DNA of 64,000 nt from Asanoa sp. WMMD1127 (GTDB lineage Bacteria; Actinomycetota; Actinomycetes; Mycobacteriales; Micromonosporaceae), in the NCBI RefSeq assembly GCF_029626225.1, contig NZ_JARUBP010000001.1, positions 7,899,266-7,963,265 on the forward strand. Direction: 5' to 3'. Below the pieces are notes generated by a model that was not told the origin of the DNA, did not search any database, and worked only from the letters and a program-made list of their open reading frames with translations. The translations under genes were made by a program, and so were the position numbers. This document shows, in pieces, positions 52,270 through 64,000 of this stretch (positions within the stretch are counted from its first letter, which is position 1; the number at the start of each line of letters is the position of its first letter).

Positions 52270-52393
52270 GTTGAACACCCTCCTGACGCTGGGGTGTTCA
52301 TGCTACCGATGGCCGATCACCTGCCCCCGGCCGGCTCTTCCCTATGCGGGCGGCCTGGGCCTAGCCTTCTTGGTGACTCAGGGGAGGTCCACT

Positions 52394-54289
52394 GTGGCGA
52401 ACGGCAACCGCCGCCCGCTGGCACCGGTTCGGAAGCTGTTCGCCGCGGTGCTGGGCACCTGTGCGCTGTTCGTGGTCCTGTTCGGGATCGGGATGCAGAG
52501 CCTGGCGATCGTGGCGCTCGGCATCGCGCTGATCGTGCTGGCGGTCGGGCTGGTGCTGGTCACCACGATCCGCGGCGGGGCGCGCGCCTGGGTCGCCGGC
52601 ACCGCCCACGTGCACAGTGTCTCCGAGCCACCCGCGTCGTCGGTGTTCGGGCGCTGTGAGCTGCAGGTACTCGTCGACGCGCCCGGCGTGGCCGGCCGCC
52701 TCGTGCGGATGCGCGACCCGCGGGTGCCGGTCGCCAAGTGGCCTGACGTCGGCGCCAGCCTGCCCATCATGGTGGCCATCGACGACCCGCGGCACATCCG
52801 GATCCTCTGGGACGAGGTGCTCACCCACGCCGAGGCCGCCCTGGTCCGCGAGACCGACCTGGGGCCTGTCTCCGACATCGGGCCAGTCTCCGGGCCGATT
52901 CCCGCGGACGACGATCGGTGGCCGCGGCCGGACGACGGCTACACGGCGGCGCCGGTCGAGACCATCGAGACGACGACGGCCGACCTGACCGACGAGCTGA
53001 GCGGGCTGCGGGAGCCGGCGGAGCCGGTGGTCGTCCACCAGACGCCCGGCGGTCCGATCGTGGTCGAGGGGACGCTGGTCGAGCCGGCGGAGGCACCCGT
53101 GCCGCCGTTGGCGCGGCGGGCTCGGCCTGATCCGCATCGCACGCGGGCGGAGCGGGCGGACGAGCGATCCGGGGGTACGGGTACGGCTACCGCTACCGTC
53201 CCGCCGCCGGCTGAGGTGCCGGGGCAGCGGGGGGCGGCCGGGCCCAACACCGCGCGGCCAGACGACGTGTTCGACCAGGACGCGGCGTGGGCTGATCCGA
53301 TCTTCACCGAGCGGCGGGTCAGTCGGCCGGCCAGTCGCGGGTCCGCGGATGCGGAGGCTGAGGCGGAGGCCGAGGCCGGGTCTGAGGGCGAGGCGCGGGC
53401 GGAGGGCGACGTGGCCGCGGCCGGGTCGGAGAACGACATCCGGTCGGACGCCGGCGGCTCGGCCCGCTCCGGCGCCGTCGTCGACGCTCCGGCGCAGGGC
53501 TCGCAGGCCGAGACCGGCTCCGACAGGGATGCCCGCTCCGCGGAAGCTGAGGCCGGCGCCAACAGCGAGGTTGACGATGCGGACCGGTCGACGGACAGTG
53601 CGGCGGTAGCCGACCAGGCCGCGGACGACGACGCGGCGACCGACGAAGCCCGGTCTCCGCGAGCTGGTGAGGCGGCTGGCGAGAGCGGCGACCCGGTTCT
53701 CGACGAGGAAGGCTGGGCGACCGGCGCGCGATCGGGCCAGGCGGCCCCGGCTGCGGCGGCTGCTGCCACCGCGGCGGCGGCCGCGCCGATCGCCGACGAA
53801 CCCGAGCCACCGAAGACCCCGCGCAACGGCACCGAGCGCGACACCGACGAGGACGACCAGTTCGCCGACCTGTTCACCGCGTACCCGAGCGCCCGCCCCG
53901 GCGCCGCCGGCGCCACCATCCACGGCGTCGGCCTGACCTTCCTGGTCCGCGACCTCCAGCGCTCGATCGCCTTCTACCGGGATATGCTCGGCTTCCAGGA
54001 GATCGACGGCGGGGAACGCAACGCCGTCCTGGCATCGGGCGACACCCGGATGGTCCTGCGGGAGATCAAGGACGCCTCACCGGTCAACCGGCGGCTCGTC
54101 CACCTCAACCTCGAGGTCGGCGACGTGATGACGGTCTACGAGGACCTGCGGGCGAAGGGGGTCCGGTTCACGTACCCGCCGCGGGTCGTCAACCGGGGCG
54201 CCAAGCTCGAGCTCTGGGCCGCGGCGTTCCGCGACCCCGACGGACACGGCATCGCGATCACCCAGTGGCGCAGTCGTGAGAACGGATGA
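52394..54289 (+). CDS. Membrane protein fused to a C-terminal VOC domain
   Basis: A 631-residue protein. Two adjacent membrane helices (residues of about 12-58) are followed by a small beta-rich domain to about 165 (VFGRCELQVLVDAPGVAG). Then comes an Asp/Glu/Ala-rich disordered stretch of about 330 residues, and finally a glyoxalase-fold VOC domain (GVGLTFLVRDLQRSIAFYRD to the end). The VOC part carries metal-site-like His (LVHLNLEVGD) and Glu/Asp positions. This combination is unusual. GGGGAGG precedes the GTG. It overlaps a second VOC gene by ATGA. Confidence 0.8.
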   Translation: MANGNRRPLAPVRKLFAAVLGTCALFVVLFGIGMQSLAIVALGIALIVLAVGLVLVTTIRGGARAWVAGTAHVHSVSEPPASSVFGRCELQVLVDAPGVAGRLVRMRDPRVPVAKWPDVGASLPIMVAIDDPRHIRILWDEVLTHAEAALVRETDLGPVSDIGPVSGPIPADDDRWPRPDDGYTAAPVETIETTTADLTDELSGLREPAEPVVVHQTPGGPIVVEGTLVEPAEAPVPPLARRARPDPHRTRAERADERSGGTGTATATVPPPAEVPGQRGAAGPNTARPDDVFDQDAAWADPIFTERRVSRPASRGSADAEAEAEAEAGSEGEARAEGDVAAAGSENDIRSDAGGSARSGAVVDAPAQGSQAETGSDRDARSAEAEAGANSEVDDADRSTDSAAVADQAADDDAATDEARSPRAGEAAGESGDPVLDEEGWATGARSGQAAPAAAAAATAAAAAPIADEPEPPKTPRNGTERDTDEDDQFADLFTAYPSARPGAAGATIHGVGLTFLVRDLQRSIAFYRDMLGFQEIDGGERNAVLASGDTRMVLREIKDASPVNRRLVHLNLEVGDVMTVYEDLRAKGVRFTYPPRVVNRGAKLELWAAAFRDPDGHGIAITQWRSRENG

Positions 54290-54675
54290 CGATGCCACCG
54301 ACGATCCTCAACGTCACCATCGACTCCACGGACGCGTTCGCGTTGGCCAGCTTCTGGGGCAAGGTCATGTCGGCGCCGTTGGCCGACGACGATCTCCCCG
54401 GCGACCCGGAGTGCAGCATCTCGCTGCCCACGGGGCTTCACCTGTACTTCCAGACGGTGCCCGAACCCAAGACGACGAAGAACCGCGTGCACATCTGCCT
54501 GCGCCCGGATGTGCCGCGCGACGAGGAGGTGGCCCGCGTCCTCGCGATCGGCGCCACGATCGTCGACGACCGCCGCGACCCGCCTCCTGGAGAGGACGGC
54601 GGTTGGGTCGTCTTCGCGGACCCCGAGGGCAACGAGTTCTGCGTGCTACGCAGTGCCGCGGAGCCGCACCCCTAA
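54286..54675 (+). CDS. VOC family protein
   Basis: A 129-residue glyoxalase-like protein of the DUF-type VOC group common in actinobacteria: ILNVTIDSTDAFALASFWGK at the start, HLYFQTVPEPKTTKNRVHIC in the middle and FADPEGNEFCVLR at the end. It overlaps the membrane-VOC fusion by ATGA and is probably made with it. Two VOC domains made together may form a heterodimer, but that is a guess. Its 3' end overlaps the DUF4233 gene. Confidence 0.87.
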   Translation: MTMPPTILNVTIDSTDAFALASFWGKVMSAPLADDDLPGDPECSISLPTGLHLYFQTVPEPKTTKNRVHICLRPDVPRDEEVARVLAIGATIVDDRRDPPPGEDGGWVVFADPEGNEFCVLRSAAEPHP

Positions 54676-55313
54676 CCGAGGATCGACCGGCGCACGTGCA
54701 GCACGTAGAGCCAGACCAGGCCGAAGATCAGGCCCAGCGCGAAAAGCGTCCAGTGCAGAAAACCACCAACAAGCAACGCCACCTGTACGGCGGTTCCGGC
54801 CGGCCAGGCCCATGCCCGGCGCAGCATCCCGCACAGCACGAAACAGGCGATGACCAGCCCGACAAGCGTCCACACGGCCGCGGCGCCGGCGCCGTCACCG
54901 AGCACGCGGATCGGCTGGATCGCCAGCAACAGCACCACGCCCTGCAACCCCAACGCGGCCGCGCCCATCCCGCGCACGGCGGCCACCGGATTCCGCAACC
55001 CGGACCGCCGATAACCCGGCGGCAACCCGTCATCCCCTGACCCCGCGCCACCCGCCGGACCGCCGGCCGACGGTCCGACGTCGACGCCATCCGCGCCGGC
55101 GCCGTGAGCGGCAGCCGACGATCCGGCGCCGTCCGCGCCGGCCACCTGACCGACAGCCGGCGACGCCGTGTTGGCAGCAGCCGGCGATCCGGCGCTGGCG
55201 CCGTAACCGCCGGTCGGCGACGCGCCAGCGTCGTCCGCGTCCCGCGGCGCCTCGGCGTCGCCGTTGGGCCGCTGCGTCGGCGGCGCCGGCTCGTGTCGGG
55301 TCTCGTCGGTCAT
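54672..55313 (-). CDS. DUF4233 membrane protein
   Basis: A 213-residue protein. The first 100 residues are a disordered Ala/Gly/Pro-rich cytoplasmic tail. Four membrane helices follow with the DUF4233 pattern GLRNPVAAVRGMGAAALGLQ and VALLVGGFLHWTLFALGLIF. The gene sits directly after folC in many actinobacteria (Rv2446c in M. tuberculosis), with no known function. It overlaps folC by ATGA. Confidence 0.9.
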   Translation of the reverse strand: MTDETRHEPAPPTQRPNGDAEAPRDADDAGASPTGGYGASAGSPAAANTASPAVGQVAGADGAGSSAAAHGAGADGVDVGPSAGGPAGGAGSGDDGLPPGYRRSGLRNPVAAVRGMGAAALGLQGVVLLLAIQPIRVLGDGAGAAAVWTLVGLVIACFVLCGMLRRAWAWPAGTAVQVALLVGGFLHWTLFALGLIFGLVWLYVLHVRRSILG

Positions 55314-56635
55314 CGCTTCAGCAACGTTCGTGCCTCGGCCACCGTGAAGACCGAACCGGTGACGAGGACGCCTACCCCGCTCAGCTCCCCCTCGACGTCG
55401 CTCTCGGCCAGCACGACGGCGGCCTCGATCGCGTCGGGCATGTTGGCGGCCGTCTCGACCCGCTCCGGGCCGAACACCTCGGCCGCCAGCGCCGCGAGCT
55501 CGTCGACCGGCATCGCGCGCGGTGAGTTGTTGCGGGTGACCACGACAGCGTCGACGACCGGCTCGAGCAGGTCGAGGATGCCCGTCACGTCCTTGTCGGC
55601 CAGCACGGCCACGACCGCGACCAGCTTGCTGAACGCGAACTCCTCCTGCAGCGCGGTGACCGTGGCGGCCATGCCGTGCGGGTTGTGCGCGCCGTCGAGC
55701 AGGATGGTCGGGGCGCTGCGGACCCGCTCGAGGCGGCCCGGCGACGACGTGTTGGCGAAGCCCTCGCGGACCGTCTCCACCACCAGCTGGCGGTCGGCCC
55801 CGGCCCCCAGGAACGCCTCCACCGCGGCCAGGGCGAGCGCGGCGTTCTGGGCCTGGTGGGCACCGTGCAGCGGCAGGAAGATCTCGTCGTACTCGCCGCC
55901 CAGGCCCTGCAGTGTGATCACCTGGCCGCCGACGGCGAGCGACCGGCGCAGCACGCCGAACTCGCCGCCCTCGCGAGCGATCGTCGCGCCGACCTCGGCG
56001 CACCTCTCCAGCAACGGCCGGGCGGCGTCCTCGGTCTGCGCGGCGGTGATCACCGTGGCGCCCTTGTGGATGATGCCGGCCTTGGCCCAGGCGATCTCCT
56101 CGATCGTGTCGCCGAGCCACTCGGTGTGGTCGAGGCCGATCGGCGTGATCACGCAGACGCCGGCCTGGATCACGTTGGTCGAGTCGTCGGCGCCGCCGAG
56201 CCCGACCTCGACGACCGCGACCTCGACCGGCGCGTCGGCGAACGCGGCGAACGCGAGGGCCGTGGTCATGTCGAAGTACGTCAGCGGCTCCTCGTGCCGG
56301 TCGTCGACCAGCGCGGCCAGCGGCTCGACCTCGCGATAGACCGAGACGAACCGCTCCTCGGAGATCGGCTCCCCGTCCAACGAGATCCGCTCCCGCACCG
56401 TCTCCAGGTGCGGGCTCGTGTAGCGCCCGGTGTGGATCCCGAACGCCCGCAGCAGCGAGTCGATCATCCGGGCGGTCGAGGTCTTGCCGTTGGTCCCGGT
56501 CAGATGGATCGACGGGTACGCCCGTTGCGGCGACCCGAGCAGGTCCAGCAGCTCTTCGATCTTGCTCAGGTCGAACACCATGCGGACGTTGCCGCGCGCC
56601 CCGAGGGCGGCGTCAACCTCCTGGAACTCCGTCAT
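55310..56635 (-). CDS. folC: Folylpolyglutamate synthase / dihydrofolate synthase
   Basis: A 441-residue Mur-ligase-type enzyme that adds glutamate to folates and, in bifunctional forms, makes dihydrofolate from dihydropteroate. The P loop is [14 protein letters not shown] near residue 46. Other motifs are [27 protein letters not shown] and the C-terminal [13 protein letters not shown] 56635 overlaps the valS stop as ATGA; the stop overlaps the DUF4233 start in the same way, so valS-folC-DUF4233 is one coupled operon. Confidence 0.95.
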   Translation of the reverse strand: MTEFQEVDAALGARGNVRMVFDLSKIEELLDLLGSPQRAYPSIHLTGTNGKTSTARMIDSLLRAFGIHTGRYTSPHLETVRERISLDGEPISEERFVSVYREVEPLAALVDDRHEEPLTYFDMTTALAFAAFADAPVEVAVVEVGLGGADDSTNVIQAGVCVITPIGLDHTEWLGDTIEEIAWAKAGIIHKGATVITAAQTEDAARPLLERCAEVGATIAREGGEFGVLRRSLAVGGQVITLQGLGGEYDEIFLPLHGAHQAQNAALALAAVEAFLGAGADRQLVVETVREGFANTSSPGRLERVRSAPTILLDGAHNPHGMAATVTALQEEFAFSKLVAVVAVLADKDVTGILDLLEPVVDAVVVTRNNSPRAMPVDELAALAAEVFGPERVETAANMPDAIEAAVVLAESDVEGELSGVGVLVTGSVFTVAEARTLLKR

Positions 56636-59235
56636 GCCGCAAGCGCCTCCAGGGCCGCGCCGATCCGGGCCAGGTCGGCCTCGGCGGTGGCGAGCCGCTC
56701 CTTGATCTTGTTGACCACGTGCTCCGGCGCCTTGCCGACGAACGCCTGGTTGCCGAGCTTGGCCCGGCACTGGGCGGCCTCCTTCTCGGCGGCGGCGCGG
56801 TCCTTCTCGAGCCGGGCCCGCTCGGCCGCGACGTCGATCGCGCCGCGGGTGTCGAGACCGACCCGCACCCCACCGGCGACCGACAGCGTCGCGGAGGCCG
56901 AGAAGTCGGCACCGGCGTCGTCGAGCCGGGCGAGCGACCTGATCAGTCCTTCGTGCGGCGCGACCACGCCGAGCCCGTCGAGCCGCGCGGCGACCCGCTG
57001 TGACGGGCGCAGGCCCTGGTCGGAGCGGAAACGGCGGATCTCGGTGACCACCCGTTGCAGGGCGTCGACCTCGGCCTCGGCGTCGTCGTCGACCAGCGCC
57101 TTGTCCAGCTGCGGCCAGGCCGCGCGCGCCACGGTGCCGGCGCCGTGCAGGGCGATCCACAGCTCGTCGGTGACGAACGGGATCACCGGGTGCAGCAACC
57201 GCAGCAGCTGGTCGAGCACGTGGCCGAGCACCCGCCGGCTCGCGTCGGCCGCCGGGCCGCCGGCCGCGAGGACGGGCTTGCTCAGCTCGACGTACCAGTC
57301 ACAGACGTCGTCCCACGCGAAGTGGTAGAGCACGTCGCAGATCTTGGCGAACTCGAAGCGCTCGAACTGCTCGTCGACCTCGTCGATGACGTGCTCGAGC
57401 CGCGACAGTATCCACCGGTCGACGGTGGACAGCTCGGTCGGCAGCGGCCCGTCGACGTGCGCGCCGTTCATCAGCGCGAACCGGGTCGCGTTCCAGAGCT
57501 TGTTGCAGAAGTTGCGGGAGCCCTGGCACCACTCCTCGCTGACCGGCACGTCCTGGCCGGGGTTGGCGCCGCGGGCCAGCGTGAACCGGGTCGCGTCGGC
57601 GCCGAAGCGGTCCATCCAGTCGAGCGGGTCGACCACGTTGCCGAACGACTTCGACATCTTCTTGCCGTGCTCGTCACGGACCATGCCGTGCAGCGCGATC
57701 ACGTCGAAGGGCTGCTTGCCGTCCATCGCGTACAGGCCGAACATCATCATCCGCGCAACCCAGAAGAACAGGATGTCGTAGCCCGTGACCAGCACGCTGG
57801 TCGGATAGAAGCGCTGCAGGTCGGGCGTCTGCTCGGGCCAGCCGAGTGTCGAGAACGGCCAGAGACCGCTGGAGAACCAGGTGTCGAGTACGTCGGTGTC
57901 CTGCTCCCAGCCGGCGCCCGGCGGCTCCTCGTCGGGGCCGACGCAGCGCACCTCGCCGTCCGGGCCGTACCAGACCGGGATCCGGTGTCCCCACCACAGC
58001 TGGCGCGAGATGCACCAGTCGTGCATGTTGTCGACCCACGCGAAGTAGCGCTTCGACATGTCCTCGGGGTCGATCCGGACCCGGCCGTCGCGCACGGCGT
58101 CGCCGGCCGCCTTGGCCAGCGGGCCGGTGTTGACGAACCACTGCAACGACAGCCGCGGCTCGACGGTGGTGCGGCAGCGGGAGCAGTGCCCGACCGCGTG
58201 CACGTAAGGGCGCTTCTCGGCGACGATCAGCCCCTGCTCGCGCAGCGCGGCGACGACCGCCGGGCGGGCCTCGAACCGGTCCAGACCTTCGAACGGTCCG
58301 GGTACGGTGAGCACGCCGCGCTCGTCCATCATCGTGATGCTGGGCAGGTCGTGGCGCTGCCCGATCTCGAAGTCGTTGGGGTCGTGCGCCGGGGTCACCT
58401 TGACCGCGCCGGTGCCGAACGTCGGGTCCACGTGCTCGTCGCCGACCACCGGGATGCGCCGGCCGGTCAGCGGGAGCTCGACCTCGGTGCCGATCAGGTG
58501 CCGGTAGCGCTCGTCGTCGGGGTGCACCGCCACCGCGGTGTCGCCGAGCATCGTCTCCGCGCGGGTGGTCGCGACGACGATCTCGTCGCTGTAGCGGATC
58601 GAGACGAGCTCGCCCTCGTCGTCGGTGTGCACGACCTCGATGTCGCTGAGCGCGGTGAGGCAGCGCGGGCACCAGTTGATGATGCGGTTGGCCCGGTAGA
58701 TCAGGCCGTCGTCGTACAACTTCTTGAACATGGTCTGCACGGCCCGCGACAGGCCCTCGTCCATGGTGAAGCGCTCGCGGCTCCAGTCGACGGAGTCGCC
58801 GAGCCGGCGCATCTGGCCGAGGATCGCGCCGCCGGACTCCGCCTTCCACTGCCAGACGCGCTCGACGAAGGCCTCGCGGCCGAGGTCGTGCCGCGACTTG
58901 CCCTCCTGGCCGAGCTGGCGCTCGACGAGGTTCTGCGTCGCGATGCCGGCGTGGTCCATGCCCGGGAGCCAGAGCGCCTCGAAGCCCTGCATCCGCCGGC
59001 GCCGGACCAGCGCGTCCATCAGGGTGTGCTCGAACGCGTGACCCATGTGCAGGGAACCGGTCACGTTCGGCGGCGGGATGACGATCGTGAACGGCGGCTT
59101 GTCGCTCGCCACGTCGGCGGTGAAGACACCGTCGGATACCCAGGCCTCGTAGCGCCGACTCTCTACGTCCGCCGGCGTGTATTGCGCCGGCAGGGTCGGT
59201 GTGGTGAGCTCACTGGTCTCCGGTGTCTGGGTCAC
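56632..59235 (-). CDS. valS: Valyl-tRNA synthetase
   Basis: An 867-residue class I synthetase. HIGH motif: [16 protein letters not shown] near residue 60. KMSKS motif: [15 protein letters not shown] near residue 530. The editing domain lies between, and a C-terminal coiled coil of about 60 residues ([20 protein letters not shown]) binds tRNA. The GTG at 59235 lies 6 bases after TAGACT (minus, 59242-59247), so the mRNA is probably leaderless. No T-box is seen. It heads the valS-folC-DUF4233 operon. Confidence 0.97.
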   Translation of the reverse strand: MTQTPETSELTTPTLPAQYTPADVESRRYEAWVSDGVFTADVASDKPPFTIVIPPPNVTGSLHMGHAFEHTLMDALVRRRRMQGFEALWLPGMDHAGIATQNLVERQLGQEGKSRHDLGREAFVERVWQWKAESGGAILGQMRRLGDSVDWSRERFTMDEGLSRAVQTMFKKLYDDGLIYRANRIINWCPRCLTALSDIEVVHTDDEGELVSIRYSDEIVVATTRAETMLGDTAVAVHPDDERYRHLIGTEVELPLTGRRIPVVGDEHVDPTFGTGAVKVTPAHDPNDFEIGQRHDLPSITMMDERGVLTVPGPFEGLDRFEARPAVVAALREQGLIVAEKRPYVHAVGHCSRCRTTVEPRLSLQWFVNTGPLAKAAGDAVRDGRVRIDPEDMSKRYFAWVDNMHDWCISRQLWWGHRIPVWYGPDGEVRCVGPDEEPPGAGWEQDTDVLDTWFSSGLWPFSTLGWPEQTPDLQRFYPTSVLVTGYDILFFWVARMMMFGLYAMDGKQPFDVIALHGMVRDEHGKKMSKSFGNVVDPLDWMDRFGADATRFTLARGANPGQDVPVSEEWCQGSRNFCNKLWNATRFALMNGAHVDGPLPTELSTVDRWILSRLEHVIDEVDEQFERFEFAKICDVLYHFAWDDVCDWYVELSKPVLAAGGPAADASRRVLGHVLDQLLRLLHPVIPFVTDELWIALHGAGTVARAAWPQLDKALVDDDAEAEVDALQRVVTEIRRFRSDQGLRPSQRVAARLDGLGVVAPHEGLIRSLARLDDAGADFSASATLSVAGGVRVGLDTRGAIDVAAERARLEKDRAAAEKEAAQCRAKLGNQAFVGKAPEHVVNKIKERLATAEADLARIGAALEALAA

Positions 59236-59305
59236 CCGTGAAGTCTACGGAGCGTTCGCGCCGACCCCGCATGCGACCACCGCCTGTTCCGTTACGGTGG
59301 CGGGC

Positions 59306-60055
59306 ATGTCGAACGACCGTTTCGAAGGCCGGCTCAGCGAGGGCCAGCTCAGCGAAGGCCGGCTCAGCGAGGGCCAGCTCAGCGAGGGCCGGCCCGGCCA
59401 TTCCGCCGAAGAGGGCGAACCGATCGACGTCACGCCACCCGTCTGGGCTGCGCGGGACGACGAGCCGGAGGAGGAGCAGGGTCCGCGCCCACCGATGTCC
59501 CGACGGCGGAGGATCGTGCTGGCCTCGGTCGCGGCGATCGGTGTGGCCGGCCTGGCCGCGGTCGGCATCTGGGGCAGCCGGATCGCCTCCCAGCAGGACC
59601 CGACGATGTCGACGCCGGCGTCAGTGGCGGGGCTCCAGCTCAACGACAGCGCCGACGCGGCCGCGACGGCCGAGGACCTCAAGGCGGCGTTCGCCGCGGG
59701 CATCGACCTGAAGTCGAGCGTGGGCGCGGTCTACACGGATCCGGCGGCGGCCGACCGGAGCGTCCTCTTCTTCGGCGGTACGGCGTTGCTCTGGTCCCCC
59801 GGCAAGGACCTCGACACGCTGTTCGGGCTGATCGGCGACGAGTCGGGCGCCGTCCAGGGGGTCCACGAGGTGCCCGCCGGCTCCCTGGGTGGCGTGATGA
59901 AGTGCGGAACGACGGAGGTCGACGGCGGCGGCGCCATGGCGGTGTGCGGCTGGGCCGACCACGGCGCGACCGGAATGGCGCTGTTCCCGTCGCGGCCTGT
60001 CGACGAGGCGGCCAACCTGATGCGCGAGATGCGCGGCGCGGTGCAGAGCCGATAG
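59306..60055 (+). CDS. Membrane-anchored protein, paralogue of the 25453 protein
   Basis: A 249-residue protein. Its N-terminus carries a short repeat (RLSEGQLSEG twice), then an acidic stretch, a basic stop (SRRRR), a membrane helix near residue 75 (IVLASVAAIGVAGLAAVGIW) and an outer domain of about 150 residues. The domain shares the WADHG motif (AVCGWADHGATGMALF) and paired cysteines with the protein at 25453. The function is unknown. TACGGT (59293-59298) ends 7 bases before the ATG, suggesting a leaderless mRNA. Confidence 0.82.
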   Translation: MSNDRFEGRLSEGQLSEGRLSEGQLSEGRPGHSAEEGEPIDVTPPVWAARDDEPEEEQGPRPPMSRRRRIVLASVAAIGVAGLAAVGIWGSRIASQQDPTMSTPASVAGLQLNDSADAAATAEDLKAAFAAGIDLKSSVGAVYTDPAAADRSVLFFGGTALLWSPGKDLDTLFGLIGDESGAVQGVHEVPAGSLGGVMKCGTTEVDGGGAMAVCGWADHGATGMALFPSRPVDEAANLMREMRGAVQSR

Positions 60056-60066
60056 TGAGCGTGTTA

Positions 60067-60096
60067 GGGCGCCCCGCTTCGGCGGGGCGCCCTTTT
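60067..60096 (+). terminator. Strong intrinsic terminator
   Basis: GGGCGCCCCGC (60067-60077) pairs perfectly with GCGGGGCGCCC (60082-60092) around TTCG, followed by TTTT. It is a textbook rho-independent terminator for the gene ending at 60055. Confidence 0.95.
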
Positions 60097-60108
60097 CGCG
60101 CAAACAAA

Positions 60109-60140
60109 TTAGGGGCCACCTCGAATGAGGTGGCCCCTAA
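60109..60140 (-). terminator. rRNA operon terminator
   Basis: TTAGGGGCCACCTC (60109-60122) pairs perfectly with GAGGTGGCCCCTAA (60127-60140). On the minus strand the hairpin is 10 bp past the 5S gene and is followed by a T-rich tract (TTTGTTTG). It ends the rRNA operon. Confidence 0.93.
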
Positions 60141-60149
60141 TAGAAGAAG

Positions 60150-60267
60150 TCCGGCGGTGTCCTACTCTCCCACACCCTCCCGGGTGCAGTACCATCGGCG
60201 CTGGAGGGCTTAGCTTCCGGGTTCGGAATGTTTCCGGGCGTTTCCCCTCCGCCATGACCGCCGTAAC
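60150..60267 (-). rRNA. rrf: 5S ribosomal RNA
   Basis: About 118 nt on the minus strand, from GTTACGGCGGTCATGGCG to CACCGCCGGA, with complementary ends forming helix I and the conserved CCGAACCCGGAAG segment. It is the last gene of the rRNA operon. End positions are accurate to a few bases. Confidence 0.95.
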
Positions 60268-60331
60268 TCTATCGACATATCAAACAACCATCGCTGTGAA
60301 GGCTAGCGGTGTGGTGTTTGTTTGTCGGGAG

Positions 60332-60347
60332 TTGCACAGTGGACGCG
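60332..60347 (-). other. 23S processing stem, 3' side
   Basis: TTGCACAGTGGACGCG on plus here is the exact reverse complement of CGCGTCCACTGTGCAA at 63482-63497. In the transcript the two flank 23S and pair over 16 perfect bases, with further near-complementary bases towards the rRNA. This is the RNase III-type processing stem of pre-23S. Confidence 0.8.
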
Positions 60348-60361
60348 TAGCAGCTTTGTAG

Positions 60362-64000
<3,639 letters not shown>

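Overview
The window is high-GC actinobacterial DNA, most likely from the family Micromonosporaceae. Evidence for this is the codon use, a DUF397 protein, a trypco2/trypsin-STAND pair, many leaderless promoters, and gene order. The minus-strand housekeeping genes run valS-folC-DUF4233-ndk-...-rne-...-rplU-rpmA-obgE-...-nadD-rsfS-gpgP-...-degV. This is the order of the Mycobacterium tuberculosis Rv2448c to Rv2417c segment, so the window is a conserved chromosomal backbone opened at several points by accessory DNA.

Layout. 1-3.4 kb: degV, a gene-free stretch with two tandem-repeat arrays (where M. tuberculosis has octT), then gpgP, rsfS and nadD. 3.4-10.2 kb: pepN, a DUF397 protein, an HTH protein, an auxiliary tryptophanyl-tRNA synthetase behind a Trp-Trp leader peptide and attenuator, a 14-helix drug exporter and an acetyltransferase. 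10.3-12.6 kb: obgE, rpmA, rplU. 12.8-15.8 kb: an ABC exporter and a divergent TetR regulator sharing a palindromic operator, plus a lipoprotein. 16-24 kb: rne and its usual radical-SAM partners, which are separated here by a methyltransferase, a TetR regulator and an acetyltransferase. 24-31.6 kb: a menA-like prenyltransferase, an Fe-S photolyase, and small redox and regulatory genes, including an aldo/keto reductase and DUF2306 pair around a double palindrome.

31.6-36.8 kb holds the most unusual locus: a 1562-residue protein with an intact trypsin-like triad, a STAND NTPase module and a long alpha-helical repeat region. It is translationally coupled to a trypco2 protein, and a 71-bp tandem array sits at its 3' end. 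36.9-39.3 kb: an MFS protein behind a coupled 20-codon ORF, and a pyruvate oxidase gene lacking its middle third. 39.4-47.5 kb: ileS under a T-box riboswitch, an acyltransferase, a UbiA prenyltransferase, a vanadium-haloperoxidase relative and a ROK regulator. 47.6-50.7 kb: a three-gene sugar ABC importer without its ATPase. 51.8-60 kb: ndk, a membrane-anchored VOC fusion and the DUF4233-folC-valS operon. 60.1-64 kb: a minus-strand rRNA operon (5S, 23S and the 3' end of 16S, no spacer tRNA).

Two dispersed intergenic repeat families link several gene ends. Aminoacyl-tRNA supply is a recurring theme (trpRS attenuator, ileS T-box, valS). No tRNA genes, insertion sequences, integrases or CRISPR arrays were seen.
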